DNA of 64,000 nt, taken from Carallia brachiata (Eukaryota > Streptophyta > Magnoliopsida > Malpighiales > Rhizophoraceae). The notes beneath the pieces were generated by a model. That model did no database searches and was not told where the DNA came from. It saw only the letters and a list, made by a program, of their open reading frames with translations. The stretch spans positions 58,573 to 122,572 of the forward strand of contig JADCRB010000068.1 of the NCBI GenBank assembly GCA_021464245.1, written 5' to 3'. Position numbers and translations under genes: made by a program. Below are positions 23,332-36,109 of the stretch, piece by piece. Numbering within the stretch: position 1 is the first letter of the stretch; every line of letters starts with the position of its first letter.

Positions 23332-25320
23332 ATGTTCACATTGAAAGGAGATGATGCGTGCACCATTCTACATATCATTTACCTCTCTGCTTCTTCTGGT
23401 TCCCTCCATGGAAAAAAAGCCCAACACATTGCAAGGCCACCACATACTGTGTCGTTGGCCGGCACCTCCGCCAATACTAGCACTGCCACAAGCGAAATTA
23501 GCAATGAGGGCAGCAGTGAGTTTGATCATGAAAGCCATGAGCGGCTGCGAAGGCGATTGAAGATGCTGGAGAATGATCTTGTCGAGGTCACTCAAGGCTT
23601 TAGCAGGGTCAGCGATGTCACCAAAGATGTGAGCGTGCTATTCAAGTCGCTTGAACACCAAGCCAACATGTTGCAGTCCTCTGTTTGCAAGGATACACAA
23701 TTGGCCCCTGGTGGCAACGATATCATCCCTGATGACCACCTCAACGCCATCGTTCAAGGGATGGCTGATGTAGTCTTAATGTTGAAGCCACAAATTCCTA
23801 GTACAGGAATTTTAAGAGTAAAAAGTGTCTCTGATTTGATAAACCATTTGGTTAAAATGCCTACTTATCAAAAGTATCAAGGTTGCTTAGCTTTGCAAGA
23901 TTTTGAGAATAATTATAAGAGGCTCGATCAGAGATCGCGGCAGTGTTTGTTCTGCTTCTGCGCTTTCCCAGAGGGTTGTATTGTCGATAAGACACTGTTG
24001 ATGTACTGGTGGGTTGGAGAGGGCTTGATTGAAGATGAAGTCAACTCTGACAAAATTGTTGAGGAAGTTGCTAACAAGATTGTGAAGCAGTTCGCAGAGT
24101 TTCATTTCGTTGAGCCTGTTACCAATAATGGGAAATTGGTTGGACTTCAGATGCCTCCCGTTATTCATTATGCAGTTGCATATCTTGCAGAGCGAGCCAA
24201 TTTCTTTGATTTTGATTTTGAATGGAATCCCACATCAAACTTTCGATTGTGCCATAGGGCGTGCTTGATAGAATCTGCAGATGATTCTTCACAAAAGCAG
24301 CTGATTGAAGCCGCTCGGTTGCATCCAGAGAAACTGAGAACCCTGTTCAATCTAAACAAATGGATTGTTGATATTAGTGGGAGTTGGTTCCAGAAAATAA
24401 GGAATGTTAATGTTCTCTTTCTGGGAGTGTGGGACAAACATTTTAAGGGGGTATTTAAACTAAGAGGCAGAAAATCCTTCAAGTGGTTGAAACGTATGAA
24501 GCATTTGAGGTTTCTTGGCCTCGAAGGATTTGAGGCATATTCCGATTTCCTAGGGGCGATGGGGAAGCTCGAAAACTTGAGGATTTTGACTCTCAGGGAC
24601 TGGAAATGGAATATACCATTTAACCGAATTAGTTTAAGGTCATTACAAAGTTTAACACACTTGGAGTTCGATGAGCAAGGCCATAGCAGTTTCTATCCCC
24701 AGGTGATAGGGCAACTCACAGAACTCCAAGTGTTGAAGGGACTTACAGTTCCTTGGTTCGATGATTTGGCTCCATTGATACGATTGAAGAAGTTGAGGAA
24801 ATTGAGCATCATTATAACAACGGAGTGGTATGATCTAACTCAAGACTTCAGATCACTCAGCCATATTACGTCTCTTCGAAAACTTACCATTCGGTGGATC
24901 CTTAGTCAAGAATGGATGTCCCCAAGATTTCCAGAACTTCCAGGTTTGCAGAAACTGGATCTCCGTAATTATCCCAACGCCGGAGCTCCTGACCTGCCGG
25001 ACTCATTGAAGGGCCTCCAGAAGCTATACGTCAGAGGGGGGCATCTACGTGACCTGCAAATAAAAGACGAGTGGAATGTAAAGATACTACGTCTCATAAG
25101 CTTGCCCGACTTTCACATGGAGTGGGAAAGAGTGAGCCATGAATTCCCCGACTTGATTTATTTGGAAACAAACGAATGCCCCAAGCTAACATCGTTCCCC
25201 TGCGACTCCAGTGGAGTGTGGCTCAACAAGGAAAAGCTGACAGAGAAGAAGTCATTGGAAGAATTGGGATTCAGTTGGTCATTTCTTGCTTCTTATCCTT
25301 CACATGAACAACGTGTATGA
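23332..25320 (+). CDS. NLR-like resistance protein lacking NB-ARC core (RPP13-like 4 type)
   Basis: A single exon of 662 residues. ATG 23332 is chosen because MFT-x-x-GDD is conserved at the start of all three copies; an in-frame TTG at 23314 is not used. Order: low-complexity Ser/Thr segment (40-65), charged helical region (68-115), winged-helix-like segment (about 195-235, LDQRSRQCLFCFCAFPEG and LLMYWWVGEGLI), and LRRs (about 385-640). The P-loop, kinase-2 and GLPL motifs of a true NB-ARC are absent, and the MHD position reads MPP (274-276). CC-type NLRs are about 900 residues, so about a third is missing from the middle while the frame stays open. Known relatives sense pathogens in the cytoplasm. 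This form probably cannot cycle nucleotide and could act as a helper, decoy or regulator. It is the only intact copy of the cluster. Confidence 0.85.
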   Translation: MFTLKGDDACTILHIIYLSASSGSLHGKKAQHIARPPHTVSLAGTSANTSTATSEISNEGSSEFDHESHERLRRRLKMLENDLVEVTQGFSRVSDVTKDVSVLFKSLEHQANMLQSSVCKDTQLAPGGNDIIPDDHLNAIVQGMADVVLMLKPQIPSTGILRVKSVSDLINHLVKMPTYQKYQGCLALQDFENNYKRLDQRSRQCLFCFCAFPEGCIVDKTLLMYWWVGEGLIEDEVNSDKIVEEVANKIVKQFAEFHFVEPVTNNGKLVGLQMPPVIHYAVAYLAERANFFDFDFEWNPTSNFRLCHRACLIESADDSSQKQLIEAARLHPEKLRTLFNLNKWIVDISGSWFQKIRNVNVLFLGVWDKHFKGVFKLRGRKSFKWLKRMKHLRFLGLEGFEAYSDFLGAMGKLENLRILTLRDWKWNIPFNRISLRSLQSLTHLEFDEQGHSSFYPQVIGQLTELQVLKGLTVPWFDDLAPLIRLKKLRKLSIIITTEWYDLTQDFRSLSHITSLRKLTIRWILSQEWMSPRFPELPGLQKLDLRNYPNAGAPDLPDSLKGLQKLYVRGGHLRDLQIKDEWNVKILRLISLPDFHMEWERVSHEFPDLIYLETNECPKLTSFPCDSSGVWLNKEKLTEKKSLEELGFSWSFLASYPSHEQRV

Positions 25321-26614
25321 CCTTCTAATCAGGCAAACCACATCTGCATTCCATCACATATTCGTATTTGTTTGTTTATAAGTTGCTGAATTTTCATTGT
25401 GCGCTCTGATTTTTTCCTTTCCACCCCGTACAGATTTATCATTTTGTGGTGGGTTTTCCTTAATAGTTATCTTGCTCTTTTATATATTTCTGCTATTGTC
25501 TCGCCTCTCATAATTTGAAATAACAATCTTTAAAATAATTGTTTCACGGCTTAACTCTTTGAATGTCTTCGGGGAAATATTATAAATATATTTTGTGTAT
25601 GAAGAAACGTATATATATATATATATTCATTCAAGCTACGGTATAATAGACGATGTACCTTAAAAAAATTAGTAAATTAAATAGCAGTTAAAATTGTGCC
25701 AACAGTTTTTCTTTTCTTTTTTTTTTTTTTAATCCATAGGAGGCAAAAGACCTAGCCTAAATGGTTATGGAGCTGAGTACAGAAACCCCACAAATGTCAT
25801 TAAAATGTAGAGTTTCGGAGTAATTCCAACATCCAATTACCACCATTAATCTACCGACGCCCAGAGGGGCCCAATGATCACATCATTGGCGACCGAAGAA
25901 AGCTGCAAACCAAGAGTCCCGACTTCAAAACATGATCCATATCTAACGTTCCATTCCAATTCCAAGGCTTTTACAAGTCGATAGCTCTGCCAGCTTTCAC
26001 TGCCTCTAGTAAAAATCTAACTAGTTCCCTCCTGGTATTCAATTTCCTGCTTAAACATGAAGCATGCTGAGAAGTAGTTACTATTCCACATGGTAATTAA
26101 TCTAGCCTTGCAATTGGTTCTCATAGTGCTCTGTTATAAAAGCTCGTAATCTAAGATTTAAATTTGTGAAAATTTTTGTTTTAACTCTTTTTTTTTTAGT
26201 GAGTGTAATTTACTCATGATCTTATACTACACAATATGTGAAATTTACTTGAATAAAAATATTAAAAATAATATTTAAATAATATTAAATTATAAGGTAG
26301 TTATACTTATTAAAAAAATAAAATTAACATACACCTAAATTTGTGAAAATTTTTATTTTTGAACCAGTTTGGTTTCAATAGGGCGTAAGCAAGTCAATAA
26401 AGGTACGACAGGAACCAGAAAAGTGATCGGTTTGTGTATCGAGAGAATAAAATAATATTGCACCCAAAAAAATAAAATAATAATATTATTTCAATAAAAT
26501 AATTTTCTTACAAAAGAAATTTTTAAGTTTATGATTTAGGATTTAGGGTGTAAAATTTAAAAATTTATATTTTAAAATTTTGAGTAACACAAATATTTGT
26601 CCACTTGATCACTA
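25321..26614. other. Intergenic; contains a poly(A)-tailed retroposed patch on the minus strand
   Basis: The first ~250 bases are the 3' flank shared with NLR copy 2 (CACATCTGCATTCCATCAC). From 26,060 back to about 25,705 the minus strand is GC-richer and ends in a long A tail (T run at 25,718-25,730 on the plus strand), as expected of a LINE 3' end or processed copy; no protein domain was recognised. A 24-base direct repeat (TAAATTTGTGAAAATTTTTG core) occurs near 26,158 and 26,335. Confidence 0.4.
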
Positions 26615-29600
26615 TTTCAATGTACCAAAAAGATTATAATCTATAATTATAATCTAGAGATTAGTTTTTGGAAAAAAAAAAAATTAGTGCAATGGCTGGC
26701 TCAAAGCAAGTAGCCCTGATTCCTACGTCTTTAAATAGGCCTTCATTATTTTTAGTATGTTTATTATTTATTATTCCTTAAGTCGACATTTATCATGTTG
26801 CGATAATAATTATGAGATATCTACTTTATTTAAGTATTATTCCCAAATTATTTCAAGTCAATGAGCTATTTAAATAAAACATTGATAGTGTCATGAAATT
26901 GATACATGTTATATTTTTCTCATATGAAAAAAATTAGTTGATTATGTATACTAGTATAAACACGCATAAACAAAAATATGACATAAGTGTTTGTTAATAA
27001 ATAAGCGTTGGGTAAACCACAGCCGAAAAAAAATCAAAGGGGATGTTTGGTTTAGTTTTTAGAGGATGTATTTGCATTTTATTTTCAAAAAGCAGGTAGA
27101 TAAGCATTTGATAAATTTTTTGGTACTGTTGTTTCATTCAGTTTATTTTCTTATATGATTCCTTAATAGCAGATAATTGAAAAGTAATCCAATGTTACTT
27201 TTTGTTGTATTTTTTACTACTTTTTATTTTTTAGTATTAATTATAATTTATATGAACTAAATTACCCTTAAAGAATTTTTATATAATTCTATTATTATTT
27301 TTTTACTTGTCACATGAATTAAATATGTTAATCTATTTATTAATATAATAACATTCATATTTTCAATTATTCTTAAATAATATTTTTTTTACTTCAATTT
27401 TTTTTGATATTGACACTTATAAAAAAAATGTCGAACAATATAGTTTTAACCATCTAGTAGTGTTAATATTTTTTTTAAAAAGTTAAAAATTAAGTAAAAA
27501 AATTGTCAATATTATTCTAAAAATAGAAAATATAAAAATAAAAATTTCAATATGATATATCTAAATAAATTGGATGTTTAAATTAAATATTTTATTATTC
27601 AACAGTAATATTAAAAATAAAATTAATTAAAAATTTTATTAATTTTATTAGTAATTAGTAACAGTAATATCTAATAAATAACTCAAACAGACCCTAAATA
27701 AGGTCTAAGCAAGGACAAATCTAGCTTGGGCCTTGCCTCCCTTATTTTTAAGTTATGCATGTTTGGTAGGCTCAAAACCTACAAAGATTGGATCTTAACC
27801 TAGTGGTAATCGATTCATGCCAACCCTCAATTTCTTGAGGCACAGAGTCTTCGGTTTCTTTCATTTTTTTTTCCAAAAAAATGGGTTTTTTTTTCATTTC
27901 TCTCACAACTCATTGGCAATGTATTTACTAAAATTATTTTCATTTATTTTTAAAACTGTCTTGATAAAATTTTCTTATATTTATATTAAAACTCTTTTTT
28001 TGAAATATTTTATCTTTTAATGAAATAAAATATTATTTTTGATTCTTATTAAAAAGTAAAAAAATATTTAAAAATACAATGTATATATATCTAAATATGT
28101 ATTTGTTTATAAATTAACTTCAATTTTATCAGTTATAATAGTTACACTAAATATTTTTTTTACAAGGAACATTATAAAGAATTTGTTATAAAATCACATG
28201 AGAGATAAATAATTAAATAATTGAATGATTTGTTACATAGAAAAAATGTATTTGATAGTATATAAAATAAAAAGTAAAAATCAAAATATTAGAACTTACA
28301 GATATAATTATAATATTTATTATTTAAAAAAATTAATAATTTTTTTTTTAATTTTTTTTTAATTTCATCATTATGTATTCACTTTCCTTCTATATATTAT
28401 TCTTACCCCTCCCTCTAACTTTGAATGTAGGATTCATTGACCATAAACTCACACTTGTACTTTAAAGTGAAGAAAAAAGGAAGAACTTTTGAGATTTTAG
28501 CTGTGTGTTGCACACGGTCTGTTTTTTGTTTTTTCCTTTTAGATGACATGATTAATTATGTCATGGGATTTATTATGAGCAGGCAATTTTACTTTTATTT
28601 TTTATAATAATTAATTAAAAATTAATCTATTAATATTTTTTAATAATAAATTTTAAATATATTTAACTTTTTTTTTTTTGACAATCAATCAATATGTATC
28701 ATAAGTAATGATTACAAAAAAAAAAAAAAAAAGTGACTGGCAAAATTTCTTGTGTCATATAGTTTTTGCCTTATTGCCATATCTGTCTTGACCCAAACAT
28801 CTGTTAGAAGTTTTCTTTGCCGTACAGCAAGAGATGACTAGCATTAGCGAGGATTAAAATGGCACATAGACAGAACAATCCGGCAGAGTACCGACGCAGG
28901 TGACATTAAGATGTCATCACTTCATTTACAAAATAATTTTTTTTTTTTTGGAATTTGAATCCTTTTGGCAAAAATTACAAGACGAACTAAAAAAATGTAA
29001 GAACTAGAACAAAATGACCAATGTTTTCATAACTGAACCATTCACTTAACGAGAAAAGTTAGAGATTTAACGTTCAATCGGTTTAATCAGAATTGAACAG
29101 ATAAAATTAGTATTTAATATTAAATATATAAAAAAATTAATATTTATATACATTATATAAAGATATTGATGGATAAATGCGATATTTTATAAAATATAAA
29201 TATTATACATATTATAAATATTATATTTAAGAGATTTAATTATATGTAATTTATAATTTAAAAACTTAAATAATATATTGTATAGAGACAGTCATAAAGT
29301 ACAAAGTAATTTAATATATGTTTAAATTGATAAATATAATGCAAGATTTATTAACCGAATCGGTTAATAAATCAAAAGGTTAGAGATTCAAGGTTTAATT
29401 GATTCAATCAGTTAAACAAGTTATCAAAATGGTATTTAATATTGAGCATGTAAAATTTAATATTTATATATATTATAAGTAAAATATTAATATGTAACAT
29501 GTAATAATCATAAGATATAAGTATTATATATGTCCAAAATATTATATTTAATAATTAACTTATATGTAATTTATAATTATAATTTCATGTAAGCTAACAT

Positions 29601-30800
29601 AAAAAAAATTAGTTAATATAATGTAAATAAATAATTTACGTCAACAAAGAAAAGTTAGCATTTATTGGGGTATTTTTTAAAATTTGTAATCATAATAAAT
29701 AATTATTCTATAATAAAAAAGAAAAAAAAAAGACTACATTCTATAAAACCCAAAAAAAAAAAAAAAAAGAGGTACGAACATGGAAAGTGGCATTCATAGT
29801 GCATTAATAATTATTTAATATTAGAAAAGAAAAGAAATATTATTTCCTTCTTAAAAATCATGCAATCATTAACTTTCTAAAATGAAATGTGGCCGTTGCC
29901 TAATATCAATGGCCATTTAGACGGCCGATTTTTTTTGCCCATGCGTACAAGAAAAATTACTTTCGAAACCAAAATGGGGACATGGTGCATTTGTAGTGAG
30001 TCACGTCGCCAACAAACCAACCAAACGAACTAAGAGAATTGGTTTCGGTTATTTGATTCACAGTTGAACAATCCTATTCAACGATTTTTTGATTGATTCT
30101 TGAACTTCTAGTAATAATGACTCAATTGGACTCGACATTAGGTCGGTTCCCTATTTTTCCAGTTAAATCAATCGGTTAGGTCCAGTTTTAAAAACCTTGA
30201 TAATAGGTAGAAAAGACCATTTAAGGCGTCATTTGATAGTGACTCGGTATACATTCTTTTACAAAAACTCAGGTTCGAGTTTCTACGTTGTCGTCCGCTT
30301 CCGATTAAATAGGGATTTATGTTGAACGCGGTTATAGATTCGCGATTTGTTAACATCGTGGTCAGGTACAAGGAAGAGTTGTTGGGTTCAACAGTGTTAA
30401 AGTGTTGAGTCTACTCCTTATAGAGTTGAATGAGACACGACAAACGAGATTACTCTGATTTTGGTTTACAGATTTGATTATCTATATATCTATAATAAAT
30501 CCTTTTTGTATTGAAACAATAATAGGCGGAGAAAAATGCAAGCAAGATGTTATTTCATTGTATTGCCCTTTTCACAAATTTTCAGGCACATTTTGTTCAG
30601 TTGCTTGGATTATATTTTATTAACTCTTGTGATTTTAATAAAAATATAAAATTTTTAAAAAATATTATTTTATGAGCTCTCGTGCATGACGTCACTCACA
30701 TAGGATCCGATTAAAACACAGATCAGCCGCATTGGTCTACGGGAGACTGATTTAAGGATTGATTTATGGGTGCTGCTAATGGGACTCTTCTTTTGTTTCT
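26615..30800. repeat. Segmental duplication, block A
   Basis: Starting at TTTCAATGTACCAAAA, this block matches 50,691-55,945 in the same orientation and order: the CAATGGCTGGCTCAAAGCAA region, the GGATCTTAACCTAGTGGTAA region, the CATGCGTACAAGAAAAAT region and the GCCGCATTGGTCTAC region. It follows NLR copy 1 just as block B follows NLR copy 3, so gene and flank were duplicated together. The blocks differ by substitutions and by several transposon insertions. No gene is seen inside. Confidence 0.85.
27040..27694. mobile_element. MITE-like insertion unique to block A, ~655 bp
   Basis: GGGATGTTTGGTTTAG at the left and CTCAAACAGACCC at the right form short imperfect terminal inverted repeats. 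Block B lacks the segment: its sequence runs straight from AAAATCTAAG to TAAGGTCTAAGC (about 52,200-52,220). That gives an empty site and defines the insertion. It resembles the MITE at 12,520. Confidence 0.65.
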
Positions 30801-33755
30801 GGTGGCATTTTGTATTTTTTTGTTGGCGGAGCTGCCTACTTTATGGGAGAGGAAATCTCTCTCTTCTTAATCAGGACAAAACAAAAAGAAGGGTGGAGGT
30901 GTGTCCCTCTTTAAGAATGTGTTTGGATTTGTTAGAATGCAAGCCAAAGAATGAAAAAGCGAACCCATGCATTTATATCAATTTGTCTCTCAATCTAATT
31001 TTTATTCGTCAAATTTTTAGCACAACTCATATGTAATCATTCAAGATCCTAACATTTAACTGAATGCTATCCAATTTTTTTTTTCCAACTTTTATCAATT
31101 CTTAAATCATATTGAGAGACTAATTATATGATTTACAACTTTTGCATTCCATCTCTTCTATTTGATCGCTTGTTGTAGCAAAGGATTATAATATGTTATG
31201 ACCAACATATCCAGTGATATCAAAAACTGATACACCTTTCATCGATGAAGAAGCTTGATAAACTGGAATTCAACATGAGACTTTAGCATAACCTTCAAAA
31301 TGCTTCTCCAACTTCTGAGTTTCAAATGGATAGAAAATAATTAGAAAGCATTGGGACTTCATTGTTGCATTGGAAAATTTAGTGAATAGTAGCATAAATT
31401 CATATTTGCTCCATTCAAAGAAGCAAGAAACCACAAAAGGAAACAAAAAAAAAAAGAAAAAAGAACGAGCTAAAATTAGCCAATCGTATTCAAAGAACAC
31501 CAAATTTCATCTTAAAAAAAAAGGACAAAAAATGCCAATGGTTGCGTTTGTGAGAAGAAACGAAAACTAGAGTTGCTTGAAAAGTTCACTAACATTCATT
31601 CATTCAAAATCTATTTGTAGTTTGTACACAAGAAAAGCACTTTACATCAAGAATAACGCTTGAAAAATATTTATTGAATTCTACACCATTAGTTTGTGAC
31701 TAATAAGAAATAACATCTGCCTAATTTTGCTCCATTACATCAAGAATAAGCCTTCATTAATTTTTCTCCTTTCTTTTAGTTCACCTTTTTCCTTTGCACA
31801 GTATGAGGGAACCTTGTTGATGGGCCTGATTTTCTTTGTTGATAACCAAAATATCATTACATAAACAAAAGTGGCATTAAGATTGTGACACTTAGTTTAA
31901 AATAACACTAATATGGGAAATACCCAGGCACAAGAGAGGCAAAGAAAAGCCAGGTCCAAACAGAAATATAGGTTGTAAAAATTGCCAATGACCTTAACAA
32001 TGTGTAATTTCAAAGCAACCCATACACCAATCAAGCTTAAACAAAAAGTATGAAACTGTGATGTAAGATGGACCATTTTTTTGAAGCTTATTATTCTCGG
32101 AACTGCCTTGTAGGCTAGCAATAGTGCAAAGTTTCACAAAAGAAAATACAAACTAAAAAAACACCACCATGACATAAATTATCAATTATTCCAAATGAAA
32201 AAGATAAAATTCAATAAAAAAATGACCATAATTTTAGGTGTCAAGAAATTAATTTAAATCTCAAGCATTATATCTATAACAAATTTTTATTTTCATTTCT
32301 AAGAAAAAGACTATAACAGCATCCAAAAACCAGGAACCTCTGCATACTACATGCATGTTAATTAATACACAGTGATTAAGGTAAAGCTAAATTTGTATCA
32401 CAAACCAATTGCCTTCCTGTTACAATTTATAGAACTTATCATACCAATTTCCAAATAAAGTGAGTACAGTTTGCTTTTTTCTACTCTAAGTATTCATTTG
32501 TAAAAGAATCAAACAAAAATTCTATCAATTTGTATGAATGTAAGGAATTATTGACAAGTTATAATTTTGTAGTATTACTAAAGGGAAAATACAGTTTAAA
32601 AATTAATCTTCCCGTTGTTATCTTACACAATAACACAGAGCATATTCAGGATTGTTATAGCAATAGACATAGTTACTGTAGAGGTGTCATTACTTAATAC
32701 AAAGGTTCACATCAATGGTTCCTTTAATTAGCCTGAATGGTTCCTGCAACTCATTAATTCAACCTTAATTTATAAGTAATATTTGGACTACGTCTCTTAT
32801 GAGTGATTCTTTCAATTAACTCATTATAAGAACTTTGTTAACCCATGAAGAACAACCCAAATTGGGAGCAAGTCTAGATAGATAATTATGATAAATTATT
32901 TTTCTACATAATTATAGTCAGTAGGTGGTTAGGTATGTGACTGACAAAAATTTAAAATTTAAAAATTAATATATTCAAAAAACAAAAGGAAGAAACTAAC
33001 GAATAACAACTGTTACTGCAAAAGAGTTAAGGAAAATAAAAAATCAAATAAATTAGTTTTAAGACTCGATTTGTTAAATTTTGAAAGAAAATCTAAACCC
33101 CAAAAAAGATACGAGGAAGAAGAAATTTAGAAAACGATATAATGAGTACATTGTTAAAAAATTAAATAAAGAAGAAGGAATTTGAGAGTTGGAAGATCCG
33201 TACCTTACTCCTCTCCTCTTGCTCTTCTTTATTTAATCTGCCTATCAGTTGGTGTGTTCCTCTACGCTCTTGCTTCTTTCCGTTTGTTTCATTCAATTTT
33301 TTTTTAAACATTTATTTTGTGCTAATAATCTGCCACCTTCACTTCTTCTATTCCACACCCAAACAAAAAAAACTGCGTCAAATGTCATTATTCTATTTAC
33401 AAACCTTTATAACTATTTATTAATTTTTTCTTTTTAATTTGTGAGCTGCAAATTCACGCCTACTCAAAAGACACTAAAGATCTTAGATTCGACACATATA
33501 TGCACGCTCTTTAAGATATTGATGATCGCTTTTCCATCCCTGTCGATTAAAGTGCTTCGTAGCTGCCTTTTCCATCCATGTGGATGACCTGTCCGCCCAA
33601 AAAGGAAAATGAACAGAATAGGACAAAGGAAGTTCTATCATGAAAAATAATTGCGTTTGCTTTTAAAAAAGAAAAACAGATTAAAAAAAAGGAAAAGAAA
33701 AAGAAGAAATGAAAGGCTATCGCACTCGCAGCTGCTTTCCACTAAAAAAATCTTC
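30801..33755. other. Intergenic, no gene seen
   Basis: AT-rich DNA between block A and NLR copy 2. A patch at about 31,810-32,110 resembles a LINE 3' end on the minus strand (TATCATTACATAAAC) but is too diverged to classify. Open frames at 30,770, 31,270 and 33,249 have no recognisable content. Confidence 0.45.
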
Positions 33756-33760
33756 TAACT

Positions 33761-33768
33761 TATAAAAG
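33761..33768 (+). promoter_or_regulatory. TATA box of NLR copy 2
   Basis: TATAAAAG within the family-conserved CTTATAAAAGG. Here it is about 250 bases from the ATG rather than about 80, because extra sequence lies in the leader. Confidence 0.5.
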
Positions 33769-34011
33769 GCCCCCTTTATTAGCCCATTATTTTTTCACTT
33801 TTTGTTTTTTTTTTCCCAAAAAAAAATTTATAACTTGACTTTCCAAAAGGAGATCAGGTCCAAAAATCACAATTTCTCCCACAATTCCTCAAGTCTTTCT
33901 TATATTACCATCCTACCAAGCCACATTTTCTGGGGTTCTAATCTCTCCCATTCTAATCCCCATTACGTGCCCAATTCCCATCTCCCCTTAAGCTCAATCC
34001 TTTTCACAACT

Positions 34012-35562
34012 ATGTTCACAATGAAGGGCGATGATATGTGCACCATTTTACGTATCATTTCCATGGCCCAACACCTTACAAGGCCACCACATAATTTGTC
34101 TTTGACCAGCACATCCGCCACTACTAGCACGGCAGCCACAAGTGAAACTAGCAAAGAGGGCAGCAGTGAGTTTGATCATGAAAGCCATGAGCGTCTCCGA
34201 AGCCAATTGAAGATGCTGGAGAAGGATCTTGCCGAGGTCACCAAAGGCTTTAGCAGCGTCAGCGATGTAACAGAAGATGTCAGCTTTTTGCTCAAGTCGC
34301 TTGAAGACCAAGCTAACATCCTGCAGCCCGTTTTTAGGGATGTACTTTCGGCTCCTGGTGGCGACACTATCTTCCCTGCTGACCAAGTTAACGCCAGCGT
34401 CCAGGGGGTTGCTGATGTAGTCTTAAAGTTGACGTCCCAAATTCCTAGTACAGGAATTTTAAGAGTGGAAAGTGTCTCCGATTTTGATAAACCATTTGGT
34501 TAAAATGCCAACTTATCAAAAGTATCAAGGTTGCTCAGCTTTGCAAGATTTTGATAAGAATTATAAGAGTCTCGATCAGAGACTGCAGCAGTGTTTGTTT
34601 TGCTTCTCCGCTTTCCCAGATGGTTCTGTTGTGGATAAGACACTGTTGATGTACTGGTGGGTTGGAGAGGGCCTGATAGACCCTAAAGTAAACGCTGACA
34701 AAATTATTGAGGATATTGCTAACGAGATTGTGAAGCAGTTCTTGGAGTTTCAGTTCGTTGAGCCTGTTACTAATAATGGAAAATTGGTTGGGGTTCGGAT
34801 GCCTCCTATTACTCGTTATGTAGTTGCATATCTTGCAGAGCGAGCCAATTTCTTTGATTTTGATTTCGAATGGAATCCCACATCAGACTTCTGATCGTGC
34901 GGTAGGGCGTGCTTGATGGACACTGCAAATAGTTCTTCTCAACAACAACTGATTGAAGGTGCTCAGTTGCATCACTAAAAAGTGGTTGGAACGTATGAAG
35001 GACTTGAGATTTCTTGGCCTCGAAGGACTTGAAACATTTATTGAGTTTCTTGGGGCCATGGGGAAGCTTGAAGACTTGAGGATTTTAACTCTCGGGGACA
35101 AGAAAGGAGTGTTTTATGGATTAAATAAGAGCGTGAGATCACTGCGAAGGTTAACACACTTGGAGTTCAATGAACAAGGCGAACGGAATTACTTGCCCCA
35201 GGAGATAGGACAACTCACAGAACTCCAAGTTCTGAAGGGCTTTGGAATTGCTGGGATTGAAGAAGTTGAGGAAATTGAGCATCGTTATTTTGCCGATCTT
35301 TTTAATTTAGCACGATTGAAGAAGTTGAGGAAATTGAGCATCGTTACAAAGGCAACTGACTTTCCAAGCGCTGAACACTTCGAAGCACTTCGTGCTATGA
35401 GGTCGCTTCGAAAACTTACTATTTTGTGGGCCCCAAAGGCAACAAAAGAATTCAAAAGGAATTCTTTGTGCTATGAGGTCGCTTCAAATACACCTGGAAA
35501 GTGGTTCCAAAAGAATTCGAATTTGTCCTCAGGTTTGCAGAAACTGGATCTTCGGAATTTTC
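34012..35562 (+). pseudogene. NLR copy 2, 5' part (broken)
   Basis: Starts MFTMKGDDMCTILRIIS and follows copy 1 through the helical region. An extra T near 34,482 shifts the frame just before LINHLVKMPTYQKYQG; the second frame runs to a TGA at 34,892 that replaces a CGA of copy 1. About 155 bases around the first LRR are deleted near 34,975. LRRs resume (KKWLERMKDLRFLGLEG). A 33-base segment is repeated at 35,255 and 35,314 (GATTGAAGAAGTTG core). The gene is cut at 35,562 by a Copia element. The MHD position is again MPP. It cannot encode a full protein. Confidence 0.85.
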
Positions 35563-36099
35563 TGAAAGCTTTCGAAGAAACTCAATGCAAAAACCAAAAA
35601 ATGCAGAATTTGAATTTTGCAAGAGCAGAAAATGCAAAGCTAAGTTCTGCAGAAAAGTGCAGTGCAGAAATTTTGCAGAAATGCAGGGCAGAAAAAAACT
35701 GCAGTATACAAAAGTGCAGAAATTGTACTGCAGAAAGCTAATAAACCAGATTGCAGAAAGTGCAGTATGTTTACTGCAAAAAAATACAGAATAGTACCAA
35801 CTTAGAAAAGTGCAGAAAAGAAAAGTAAGTAAAAGCTGTTTGCAAAAAAGTAGCAGGAAAAGTCTTCTTTTTTTTTTTTTTCATATAAAGGGTATTTATA
35901 CAAGTGGATAAATTATTCTAGAAATTCCTACAACTTTCTTACTAGATATTACTTGTTAGACTCTAGATGCAAGTTACTAGAACTTTCTACATATTATAGA
36001 TACATTCAAACTGAAAACAGAAAATTATAAATACTAAAAAAAGATTGCTAAATACTTCTAGAAACTAGAAGAACAGAAGAGAAGCTATAGTATCTAACA
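35563..36099 (-). repeat. Copia 1 3' LTR, 537 bp
   Basis: On the plus strand it runs from TGAAAGC to CTAACA and is near-identical to 40133-40656. It contains repeated TGCAGAAA-type motifs and a T run at 35,868-35,881. Confidence 0.95.
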
Positions 36100-36109
36100 C
36101 TCCTCCTTA

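Noticed and set aside
23887..24482. Minus-strand frames opposite NLR copy 1
   Set aside because: Antisense shadows of a well-supported gene without recognisable domains.
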